The notes beneath the pieces are model-generated. The model saw only the letters and a program-made list of their open reading frames with translations. It did not search any database and had not been told where the DNA came from. From assembly GCA_003209955.1 (NCBI GenBank), contig QCOD01000001.1:1-33329 (forward strand): DNA of 33,329 bases. Reading direction: 5' to 3'. Below are positions 26,798-33,329 of the stretch, piece after piece; the stretch's first letter is position 1, and each line of letters begins with the position of its first letter. Origin of the DNA: OCS116 cluster bacterium AG-430-B22 (GTDB taxonomy: Bacteria; Pseudomonadota; Alphaproteobacteria; MED-G09). Made by a program: the position numbers and the translations under genes.

Positions 26798-27259
26798 TTA
26801 AGCTGTATTTTTTGATTGAATTTCTATAAGTTTTTTTAGGATTTTTCTATTTTCATTACCTAATTTAATATTATGCGAATAAAGAATATTAATTTGATCT
26901 AATGTTTTGTTTATTTGTTTTTCTGCTCCTTTAAGCAAAGAAATGTGTTTTTCCTCTCTTTCTCTATAAATCTTCAACTCTTCTTCCTGTCGCTCAATAA
27001 AATTTGCAGCCTGACTTAAGAGTATTTTTATATCATCATGAAGTATAATTTCATGTTCATGTTCTTTTTGAGCTAATTCAGTTGTTTCGATTTCTTTTAT
27101 TATGCCTTTTAATGACTCTTCGCCAATCAGTAAATTTCCACCTTCGGTTTCAACAGCATCAAGCTTTCCTTCATAAATAAGTTCACGGAGTTCCTCAGCT
27201 TCTATACCAACTTTTCTAGCAGCAGATGCCAATGTTAAGACTTTTTCTTTGTTATCCAT
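26798..27259 (-). CDS. Excisionase/MerR-like HTH protein with C-terminal coiled coil, function unknown
   Basis: A 153-aa protein in two parts. Residues about 7-53 match the winged HTH of excisionase/MerR DNA-binding domains (LASAARKVGIEAEELRELI, then a wing GKLDAVETEGGNLLI and ESLKGII). Residues about 60-150 are highly charged and helical, with leucine/isoleucine heptads, and form a likely long coiled coil. There is no effector-binding domain of the MerR type and no recombinase nearby, so it is probably not a phage excisionase. It lies 10 nt after a crotonase gene and 10 nt before the ABM gene. It could be a DNA-bound regulator or scaffold; I do not recognise a named family. Confidence 0.75.
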   Translation of the reverse strand: MDNKEKVLTLASAARKVGIEAEELRELIYEGKLDAVETEGGNLLIGEESLKGIIKEIETTELAQKEHEHEIILHDDIKILLSQAANFIERQEEELKIYREREEKHISLLKGAEKQINKTLDQINILYSHNIKLGNENRKILKKLIEIQSKNTA

Positions 27260-27269
27260 TGATTGCTAT

Positions 27270-28115
27270 CTAGTCCTTTTTTTTATCATTGGTTTCTCTG
27301 TAGTCACCATATTTAGTATCTCTATCCGAAAGAGCATTTGTTAAGCCTTCTTCAGCAACCATTTTAAAGAAATCCCTTGCAGACTTTGTATGCATCGATA
27401 GTTGCTGTAATTCTGTACCAGCTCTTAAAGCTGATCTAATGCCCATCATTTCCATTTGCCTATGAACTGCTCTTTTATTAATTTGTTGAACATCTTGGGG
27501 TACCTTAGCTACATTTTCTGCAATTTTTAAAACTTCTTCTTCAAGTTTTTCTTCAGGAAAGGAAAGGTTTGCAAAACCACATTCAACTGCGTCATAACCG
27601 GACATTGAATTTCCTGTTAACATAAGTTCCATAGCTTTTCTCATTCCAACAATCCAAGGAAAAAATTGGTTATCTGGCGGAGATATATTTCTAACAACTG
27701 GATATCCTATTTTTGCGTTATCTGCCACATACACCAAGTCACATGATTGAGCTAATTCTGTGCCTCCAGCAAGACAATATCCATGAACTTGTGCAATAAC
27801 TGGCTTTGCTAAATCCCAAATCTTAAAACATCCATCAACAACATGTCTTGGCCAATGCCCTAGGCCGCCCGCGGAATAATATGGATCAACATCATCATCT
27901 GATCTTTTTAAATCATAACCTGCTGAGAAACTCTCACCAGAACCTCTTATTATAGTTACACTTATTTCTTTATTTAGGTCATTACTCTCTAAAACTTGAA
28001 ATAATTCTGTTCTTAATTCTGCTGAAAGAGAATTTCTTTGCTTTGGTCTATTAAGAGTAATTCTTGAAATCCTATCTTGAGGCAAATCAACAATAATCGA
28101 ACTATATTTAGTCAA
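27270..28115 (-). CDS. Crotonase-fold enoyl-CoA hydratase/isomerase family protein
   Basis: A 281-aa crotonase. LNRPKQRNSLS and GESFSAGYDL form the first oxyanion part. YCLAGGTELAQSCDL contains Glu120, matching Glu144 of rat enoyl-CoA hydratase, but the Glu164 position is Val140 by my alignment (GYPVVRNIS). Only one of the two hydratase glutamates is therefore present, and the true reaction may be different. The start is TTG at 28115, supported by an AAGGAG 6-7 nt upstream; no alternative ATG lies near. It is followed at 10-nt gaps by the HTH-coiled-coil and ABM genes, which suggests one transcript. Confidence 0.88.
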   Translation of the reverse strand: MTKYSSIIVDLPQDRISRITLNRPKQRNSLSAELRTELFQVLESNDLNKEISVTIIRGSGESFSAGYDLKRSDDDVDPYYSAGGLGHWPRHVVDGCFKIWDLAKPVIAQVHGYCLAGGTELAQSCDLVYVADNAKIGYPVVRNISPPDNQFFPWIVGMRKAMELMLTGNSMSGYDAVECGFANLSFPEEKLEEEVLKIAENVAKVPQDVQQINKRAVHRQMEMMGIRSALRAGTELQQLSMHTKSARDFFKMVAEEGLTNALSDRDTKYGDYRETNDKKKD

Positions 28116-28191
28116 ATTCTTCTCCTTTATTCCTAGCTAAGATCAAAATCTTATCACATTTATAAAATTTATTTCTATTAAATAAATAAAA

Positions 28192-29010
28192 TTAATCATT
28201 AATTAATATGTAATTCATTTTTGTTTTTTTATGGATACTGTAATTAAAATTATTAAGGGTTTTAACTAAATCACTATCCCATAAATTATCATTACGCTCT
28301 ATAATAATTATTTTAGGAAAGAGTTTTTTATTCTCCTCTTTTAGAAATGGAGTAAGAACCTTTTCTTCATTACCTTCTACATCGATTTTAAGAGCTGATA
28401 TTTTATTAATGTTTTCTTCTTTTAAAAAGGTGCTAAGATTTTTTCCTATAACTTTTATTTGCCCCTCATTAGAAATTACTGTCTGACCAAGATTACTTTC
28501 GTTTGTTTTTAAATTAAATTCCTCATTTTTATCCATGATTGCCAAATTATGAATTTTTATTGGAAAATCTTTATTTAAAGATGCATTAAACTTTAATCTT
28601 TGAAATAAATTTGGGTGCGGTTCAATACTATGAATTTCAGTATTAGTAAAATCTTTATACTTTGCTCCAACAGAGAGAGAATATAGGCCAATATTGGATC
28701 CAATATCTATAAAAATTGAACCATCTTCTGCATAACTTGAAATCAAATTTCTTTCAAAACTTTCAAATATTTGTGGTGAAAAAAGAGCTCTTTTTTCACA
28801 GATATTTCCTTTAGTATATAGTCTTATTTGACCTTGAAATAATTCTGTATCAATGCATTCTCCTGAGAAATTTAATGCCACTCTCCTTAAAAAAAATATA
28901 AGCCTTTTAGAAAACCAGTTTTTTCCTAATGATCTTGTTATTTTAATAATTAAATCAACTAACAGGGAGGGTTTATGTGCACCAAATTCAGAAATATTAT
29001 CAATGTACAT
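28192..29010 (-). CDS. FkbM-family SAM-dependent methyltransferase
   Basis: A 272-aa Rossmann methyltransferase. Motif I is IDIGSNIGLYS at residues 101-111, the acidic SAM-binding strand end is IHSIEPHP at 126-133, and KIDVEGNEEKVL at 208-219 is the hallmark of FkbM. Relatives O-methylate hydroxyls of polyketides, sugars or lipids; the acceptor here is unknown. The N-terminal 50 residues are helical and basic, with no signal peptide. A GAGG Shine-Dalgarno lies 5 nt before the ATG. It diverges from rlmE over 69 nt and is followed by 76 nt before the crotonase gene, so it may be a separate transcription unit. Confidence 0.9.
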   Translation of the reverse strand: MYIDNISEFGAHKPSLLVDLIIKITRSLGKNWFSKRLIFFLRRVALNFSGECIDTELFQGQIRLYTKGNICEKRALFSPQIFESFERNLISSYAEDGSIFIDIGSNIGLYSLSVGAKYKDFTNTEIHSIEPHPNLFQRLKFNASLNKDFPIKIHNLAIMDKNEEFNLKTNESNLGQTVISNEGQIKVIGKNLSTFLKEENINKISALKIDVEGNEEKVLTPFLKEENKKLFPKIIIIERNDNLWDSDLVKTLNNFNYSIHKKTKMNYILIND

Positions 29011-29079
29011 ATTTTCCTCTGCTAGAAAGTTATTTTATGTGTTAACTAGTTAGTAATACTTAACTTATAAGATTCAATT

Positions 29080-29742
29080 ATGATAAAAAAGCAAAAACCC
29101 TATAAAAGACTAAAAGAAAAGGTCAAAACAGCTAAAAAACGAAAAATATCTTCTACTAGATGGCTACAACGCCAATTGAACGATCCCTATGTCAAACAAT
29201 CAAAAGCTGAAGGAAGAAGATCAAGAGCAGCTTACAAACTAATTCAGATAAATGAAAAATTTGATTTGTTAAGACCGAATCAAGTGGTGTTAGATCTTGG
29301 AGCAGCACCGGGTAGCTGGTCAGAAGTTGTAAATCAAATTAAAGGCAATAAAGTTATAGCAGTTGATAAGTTAGAGATGGATCCAATATCTGGTGTTGAG
29401 ATCTTTAATCTTGATTTATCATTGCAAGAATCTTTTGATCAAATACGTAAAGTAGTTACTGAGGTTGATTTGGTTCTTTCTGATATGGCTTCAGATACAA
29501 CAGGACATAAATCAACTGACCATATTAGAACACAAGAATTAGCAGAATTAGCCGCAGACTATGCTTTGAATTTTTTGAAGCGTGAAGGATCTTTCTGTTC
29601 AAAAGTTTTTCAAGGTGGAACTCATCAAAAGCTTCTAGATATTTTAAAAAAGAATTTTACTACGATAAAACATTACAAACCAGATGCCAGTAGAAAAGGA
29701 TCCCCTGAAAATTATGTAATTGCTAAAGGTTTTAAAAGGTAA
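29080..29742 (+). CDS. rlmE: 23S rRNA (uridine-2552-2'-O)-methyltransferase
   Basis: FtsJ/RrmJ-type enzyme that 2'-O-methylates U2552 in the A loop of 23S rRNA during late 50S assembly. The K-D-K-E catalytic set is visible: Lys53 (RAAYKL), Asp135 (LSDMAS), Lys175 (CSKVFQG) and Glu210 (SPENYV). The SAM loop is LDLGAAPGSWS at residues 71-81. A basic N-terminus of about 25 residues (KKQKPYKRLKEKVKTAKKRK) precedes the WLQRQLNDPYV segment. At 220 aa it is typical. Alphaproteobacteria often have it next to guaB, as here. There is no Shine-Dalgarno; a TATAAG at 29066-29071 would start transcription at the ATG, so it may be leaderless. Confidence 0.94.
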   Translation: MIKKQKPYKRLKEKVKTAKKRKISSTRWLQRQLNDPYVKQSKAEGRRSRAAYKLIQINEKFDLLRPNQVVLDLGAAPGSWSEVVNQIKGNKVIAVDKLEMDPISGVEIFNLDLSLQESFDQIRKVVTEVDLVLSDMASDTTGHKSTDHIRTQELAELAADYALNFLKREGSFCSKVFQGGTHQKLLDILKKNFTTIKHYKPDASRKGSPENYVIAKGFKR

Positions 29743-29758
29743 AAAAATTCAAAAGTGT

Positions 29759-29786
29759 TTGAACTTATTTCTGTATAGGTTATAAA
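29759..29786 (+). promoter_or_regulatory. Candidate sigma-70 promoter of guaB
   Basis: A TTGAAC at 29759-29764 and a TATAAA at 29781-29786 are separated by 16 nt. The predicted start is about 29793, giving a leader of about 29 nt. This start would fall inside the left arm of the hairpin that covers the guaB ribosome binding site, so either the hairpin forms in shortened form or transcripts begin further upstream. Confidence 0.4.
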
Positions 29787-29789
29787 CAG

Positions 29790-29823
29790 ATGTCAACATA
29801 ACCTGAAAACAGGAGGTTGACAT
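29790..29823 (+). promoter_or_regulatory. Hairpin burying the guaB Shine-Dalgarno and start codon
   Basis: The arm ATGTCAAC (29790-29797) pairs perfectly with GTTGACAT (29816-29823), which contains the first two bases of the start codon. Inside it CCTG (29802-29805) pairs with CAGG (29810-29813) across an AAAA loop. The strong Shine-Dalgarno AGGAGG (29811-29816) is thus almost entirely paired or enclosed. An alternative helix, AGGTTAT (29777-29783) with ATAACCT (29798-29804), would compete with the inner stem. This looks like a translational control element, or alternatively a DNA operator; I cannot match it to a known riboswitch. Confidence 0.45.
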
Positions 29824-31285
29824 GAAAGTCCGAGAAGCTATTACCTTTGATGATGTATTGCTTGAGCCTTCAGAATCTGCTGTCTTACCGTCTGAAACGA
29901 TTTTAAAAACAAAAATTACAAAAAATATTGATCTTAATGTTCCTCTTGCTTCAGCAGCAATGGATACAGTAACAGAATCAAATATGGCAATTGCTATGGC
30001 TCAGGCTGGTGGTATTGGTGTAATACATAGAAACTTAGAAATTGAACAACAAATTAAAGAGGTAAATAAAGTTAAAAAATATGAATCCGGAATGGTTGTT
30101 AATCCACTTACTATTGCTCCAGACTCTACACTTCAAGATGCTTTAACTCTAATGAAAGAAAATAATATTTCAGGAGTGCCTGTAACAGACACAAAAACGA
30201 ATAAACTTGAAGGAATTTTGACAAATAGAGATGTTAGATTTGCGTCTAATAAGAATCAAAAAGTATCTGAGCTTATGACTAAGAATGATTTGATTACAGT
30301 TAAAGATAATGTTTCTGAAAATGAAGCAAAGGAAATACTTCATAAACACCGAATAGAAAAATTGCTTGTTGTTGATAGCAAATATCGCTGTATTGGTTTA
30401 ATTACTGTAAAAGATATTGAAAAATCTAATTTACATCCAGATGCCACAAAAGATGAAAAGGGTAGGTTAAGGGTTGCAGCAGCGACAACAGTTGGGGATG
30501 AAGGTTTTAAAAGAGCCGAAGCATTAATTGATAGTGAAACAGATATAATTGTTGTGGATACTGCGCATGGTCATTCTATTAAAGTTCCACAGATTATTGA
30601 AAGGATAAAGAAACTATCAAATTCTGTTCAGGTTGTTGCTGGTAATGTTGCAACTAAAGAAGCTTCAAAATCATTAATTGGCGCAGGTGCAGATTGTATA
30701 AAGGTTGGTATTGGTCCAGGATCAATATGTACAACAAGAATAATTGCAGGTGTTGGAGTACCACAGCTTACAGCAATTATTGATTGTGTTGATGAGGCTA
30801 AAAAACATTCAATACCCGTCATTGCTGATGGTGGTATTAAGTTTTCTGGAGATTTAGCTAAAGCAATAGCTGGAGGAGCTGATCTCGTAATGATTGGTTC
30901 TCTTTTTGCTGGAACGGATGAAACACCAGGGGAAGTATTTCTTCATCAAGGTAGAAGATTCAAATCCTATAGAGGAATGGGATCAGTTGCAGCCATGGCT
31001 GAAGGATCTGCAGATAGATATTTCCAATCTGATCTCAGCGCATCAGATAAACTTGTGCCTGAAGGTATCGAAGGGCAGGTTCCTTATATTGGATCAGTAC
31101 ATAATATAATTTATCAATTAATTGGTGGTTTAAGAGCATCAATGGGTTACACAGGCTGTAAAAATTTAGAGGATTTCCAGACGAAAACTAACTTTATTAA
31201 AATTACAGCAGCATCATTAAACGAAAGTCATACCCACGATGTAGTTGTAACTCGAGAAGCCCCTAATTACCCTACAAGAGGTTAA
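29822..31285 (+). CDS. guaB: Inosine-5'-monophosphate dehydrogenase
   Basis: Oxidises IMP to XMP with NAD+, the committed step to guanine nucleotides. It is a TIM barrel interrupted by two CBS domains (about 93-205, beginning [17 protein letters not shown]). Catalytic Cys303 lies in [11 protein letters not shown]; the mobile flap includes the RYFQ segment after MAEGSAD. At 487 aa it has the usual bacterial length. The Shine-Dalgarno AGGAGG is the strongest in the window but is enclosed in a hairpin. The gene is followed 7 nt later by a small exported TPR protein and then guaA, so XMP production and amination are probably co-transcribed. Confidence 0.97.
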   Translation: MKVREAITFDDVLLEPSESAVLPSETILKTKITKNIDLNVPLASAAMDTVTESNMAIAMAQAGGIGVIHRNLEIEQQIKEVNKVKKYESGMVVNPLTIAPDSTLQDALTLMKENNISGVPVTDTKTNKLEGILTNRDVRFASNKNQKVSELMTKNDLITVKDNVSENEAKEILHKHRIEKLLVVDSKYRCIGLITVKDIEKSNLHPDATKDEKGRLRVAAATTVGDEGFKRAEALIDSETDIIVVDTAHGHSIKVPQIIERIKKLSNSVQVVAGNVATKEASKSLIGAGADCIKVGIGPGSICTTRIIAGVGVPQLTAIIDCVDEAKKHSIPVIADGGIKFSGDLAKAIAGGADLVMIGSLFAGTDETPGEVFLHQGRRFKSYRGMGSVAAMAEGSADRYFQSDLSASDKLVPEGIEGQVPYIGSVHNIIYQLIGGLRASMGYTGCKNLEDFQTKTNFIKITAASLNESHTHDVVVTREAPNYPTRG

Positions 31286-31292
31286 TATATCT

Positions 31293-31619
31293 ATGATAAG
31301 GGTTATAATTTTCTTAGGTATTCTATTCTCTCCCCTTTTAGTTAATGCAACCAACAAATCTCTATCTAATGATCTTGCGGTAGAAGCAATTAAAATAGCA
31401 GAAAAAGATTTAGAAGCTGCTACCTTTCTTATTCAACAAAGTGTAGTTGCTGATCCCAAGAATGCAAAGGCTTGGGCAATTGCGGGTAAAATTTACTTAT
31501 TGAGTGAAGATATAACATCTGCTGAAAGATTTTATAAAAAAGCCAAAACGCTTGGACCTCTTTTAAAGGATGTAAAAGATTTAGAATCTCTTATAAATAA
31601 TAAAAAGAAAGAGGAGTAG
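31293..31619 (+). CDS. Small exported TPR protein between guaB and guaA
   Basis: A 108-aa protein with a clear signal peptide ([19 protein letters not shown], residues 1-19), then about two tetratricopeptide-like helical pairs ([26 protein letters not shown]... and [16 protein letters not shown]-like pattern at residues 68-88) and a Lys-rich tail. It begins 7 nt after guaB and ends 13 nt before guaA. A periplasmic protein has no obvious place in purine synthesis, so the arrangement may only reflect genome compaction. Function unknown. Confidence 0.8.
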   Translation: MIRVIIFLGILFSPLLVNATNKSLSNDLAVEAIKIAEKDLEAATFLIQQSVVADPKNAKAWAIAGKIYLLSEDITSAERFYKKAKTLGPLLKDVKDLESLINNKKKEE

Positions 31620-31632
31620 TTCTAGAATTGTT

Positions 31633-33195
31633 ATGGTAAGTGATCAGCACAACGATTCAATCTTAATTTTAGATTTTGGTAGCCAAGTTACCCAGCTTAT
31701 TGCAAGAAGGGTAAGAGAGAGTGGAATTTATTCTGAGATTTTTCCTTTTTCAAAAGCAGATAAGGCTATTAAAAAATTAAAACCAAAAGGCATTATTTTG
31801 TCAGGAGGCCCTGCATCAGTTAACAACCAAGACGCACCTACAATAGACGATAAAATATTTGATTTAAAAATTCCTATTTTAGGAATTTGTTATGGACAAC
31901 AAATCATGTGTTCAGTTCTTGGAGGTGAAGTAGAAAAATCAAATGAAAGAGAGTTTGGTCGAGCAAATATTAAATTTCTAAAATCTTCACCTTTATTTGA
32001 AGGATTCGATATTAAAAGAAATACAGAACCTGTTTGGATGAGTCATGGTGATAAAGTTACTAGCCTTCCTAAAGGATTTGATGTTGTTGCAGAGAGTAAA
32101 AATGCTCCATTTGCAGCGGTTTCTGACGAAATCAGATCATTTTATGGTGTACAATTTCATCCAGAAGTTATCCATACTCCGAATGGCGCAAAATTACTCA
32201 AAAATTTTACCCATAAAATTTCTGGGTGTAGCGGTAATTGGACTATGGACTCATTTAAAAAGACCGCAATTGAAAATATACGAACTCAAGTTGGAAAAGG
32301 AAAAGTAATTTGTGGTCTTTCAGGAGGGGTAGATTCATCTGTTGCAGCTGTTCTTATTCATGAAGCAATCGGAGATCAATTAGCATGCATTTATGTGGAT
32401 ACCGGTTTAATGCGAGAGAATGAAACGGATGAAGTGGTGTATCTTTTTAGAGAAAATTTTAATATTCCCCTAATAGATGTTGATGCGGGCGATACTTTTT
32501 TAACTAGATTGGCTGGAGTAAGTGATCCTGAAGAAAAAAGAAAAATTATTGGTTCTTCTTTTATCGATATTTTTGAAGAAGAGGCAAACAAAATTGGTGG
32601 AGCAGATTTTTTAGCTCAAGGAACTCTATATCCGGATGTTATTGAGAGTGTTTCTTTCACGGGCGGACCTTCTGTTACAATTAAAAGCCATCACAATGTA
32701 GGAGGGCTTCCAGAACGAATGAATATGGAGTTAGTTGAACCTTTACGAGAACTTTTTAAAGATGAGGTCAGAGAGCTTGGAAAAGAATTAGGGATTCCAA
32801 ATCATTTTATTGAACGACATCCATTTCCAGGTCCTGGGCTTGCAATTCGTTTACCTGGTGAAATTTCTTCTGAAAAAGCCGATATTTTAAGGAAGGCTGA
32901 TACTATTTATATTGAAGAGATAAGAAAGGCGGGACTTTATAACGAAATTTGGCAAGCTTTTGCGGTACTTTTACCTGTTCAGACGGTTGGTGTGATGGGA
33001 GACGAGAGAACATATGATTTTGTTTGTGCTTTAAGGGCTGTGACTTCACTGGACGGTATGACAGCTGATTATTATCCTTTTGAACAAGAATTTTTAGCTA
33101 ATGTGAGTACACGTATTATTAATGAAGTTAAAGGAATAAACAGAGTAGTTTATGATATAACATCAAAACCACCTGGCACTATTGAGTGGGAATAA
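31633..33195 (+). CDS. guaA: GMP synthase (glutamine-hydrolysing)
   Basis: Aminates XMP to GMP with ATP and glutamine-derived ammonia. The N-terminal class I glutamine amidotransferase (about 1-200) has Cys86 (GICYGQQ), His176 and Glu178 (QFHPEV). The ATP-pyrophosphatase domain has the loop SGGVDSS at 230-236. The C-terminal dimerisation domain follows, with [11 protein letters not shown] and ending in KPPGTIEWE, the invariant GuaA C-terminus. At 520 aa it is full length. The ATG at 31633 has no close Shine-Dalgarno; the GAGGAG at the end of the TPR gene is about 17 nt upstream, so coupling from that gene is likely. Confidence 0.97.
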   Translation: MVSDQHNDSILILDFGSQVTQLIARRVRESGIYSEIFPFSKADKAIKKLKPKGIILSGGPASVNNQDAPTIDDKIFDLKIPILGICYGQQIMCSVLGGEVEKSNEREFGRANIKFLKSSPLFEGFDIKRNTEPVWMSHGDKVTSLPKGFDVVAESKNAPFAAVSDEIRSFYGVQFHPEVIHTPNGAKLLKNFTHKISGCSGNWTMDSFKKTAIENIRTQVGKGKVICGLSGGVDSSVAAVLIHEAIGDQLACIYVDTGLMRENETDEVVYLFRENFNIPLIDVDAGDTFLTRLAGVSDPEEKRKIIGSSFIDIFEEEANKIGGADFLAQGTLYPDVIESVSFTGGPSVTIKSHHNVGGLPERMNMELVEPLRELFKDEVRELGKELGIPNHFIERHPFPGPGLAIRLPGEISSEKADILRKADTIYIEEIRKAGLYNEIWQAFAVLLPVQTVGVMGDERTYDFVCALRAVTSLDGMTADYYPFEQEFLANVSTRIINEVKGINRVVYDITSKPPGTIEWE

Positions 33196-33221
33196 AGTGA
33201 ATAAAACAATAACTTAGATAT

Positions 33222-33329
33222 ATGATTATGGATAAAAGCAAAACCCCTTCAAAGAAACAATTAACTAATCTATTAGAGCACTATCAAAACGGACGATATG
33301 CAGAAGCTGAAAATCTTGCAGTATTAATG
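33222..33329 (+). CDS. TPR-containing protein, N-terminal part only
   Basis: Opens 26 nt after guaA and runs off the right edge after 36 codons. The visible residues after MIMDKSKTPSKKQ are LTNLLEHYQNGRYAEAENL, the first helix pair of a tetratricopeptide repeat. This kind of N-terminus is common in TPR proteins fused to sulfotransferase or glycosyltransferase domains in marine alphaproteobacteria, but the downstream part is not visible, so the function is open. The start may be the ATG at 33222 or the one at 33228; neither has a clear Shine-Dalgarno. Confidence 0.65.
   Translation, partial: MIMDKSKTPSKKQLTNLLEHYQNGRYAEAENLAVLM

Noticed and set aside
28139-28152. AAGAT-caaa-ATCTT hairpin between FkbM and the crotonase gene as a terminator
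   Set aside because: Only 5 AT-rich base pairs and no following U-tract on the minus strand.
29780-29788. TTATAAACA as a DnaA box
   Set aside because: It differs from TTATCCACA at two core positions and is better explained as the -10 region of guaB.
1-33329. tRNA, rRNA, CRISPR, insertion sequences, phage attachment sites
   Set aside because: All gene-free stretches were read (the longest is 260 nt); no T-loop-like GGTTCRANNCC, no regularly spaced repeats, no transposase or integrase and no terminal inverted repeats were found.

Overview
This 33.3 kb window looks like a piece of a small, streamlined, AT-rich chromosome of a free-living, probably marine, alphaproteobacterium. By hand count only about 1 kb (roughly 3%) lies outside genes. 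All five convergent gene pairs meet with stop codons overlapping or within 1 nt. Most same-strand genes sit 0-30 nt apart. The alphaproteobacterial assignment is an inference from the style of SufE, GltX (PPVYDRAAL segment, LPSVVDDIDM segment) and the rlmE-guaB neighbourhood; no rRNA or tRNA is present to confirm it. I see no IS element, phage gene, CRISPR array or rRNA/tRNA gene.

Layout. 1-5.5 kb: the start of a small membrane protein (minus, cut by the window edge), a lone GDP-mannose 4,6-dehydratase (gmd), a nitronate monooxygenase, a TauD-like dioxygenase and oligopeptidase B. 5.5-8.8 kb: an acyl-CoA locus. On the minus strand a CoA ligase, a 107-aa alpha/beta-barrel-like protein, a MaoC hydratase and oligopeptidase B form a tight run; a crotonase diverges from them on the plus strand. 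8.8-11.5 kb: a minus-strand run of a medium-chain reductase, SufE and an MFS transporter. 11.6-16.1 kb: a plus-strand housekeeping operon nadE-gltX-cimA (NAD synthesis, Glu-tRNA charging, citramalate route to isoleucine). 16.1-20.9 kb: a minus-strand efflux operon of membrane fusion protein, RND pump and a LOG-family hydrolase, headed by a perfect 16-bp palindrome.

21.2-26.5 kb holds the most distinctive system: a six-gene operon DUF3450 - long TtpC/ExbB-like protein - ExbB - ExbD - TonB - TPR protein. It matches the architecture of the Vibrio TonB2/TtpC energy-transduction system. It probably energises TonB-dependent outer-membrane receptors encoded elsewhere. 26.5-29.0 kb: a minus-strand group of an FkbM methyltransferase, then a crotonase, a protein with an excisionase-like HTH plus coiled coil, and an ABM-domain protein. 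29.1-33.3 kb: rlmE, then the purine operon guaB - small exported TPR protein - guaA, and the start of another TPR protein cut by the window edge.

The best candidates for something undescribed are the hairpin that buries the guaB Shine-Dalgarno and start codon, the palindromic operator inside the efflux promoter, the TtpC-type TonB operon in an apparently alphaproteobacterial genome, and the HTH-coiled-coil protein. Several genes need TTG starts (gltX, RND pump, tonB, one crotonase), and several others have no visible Shine-Dalgarno and may be leaderless.
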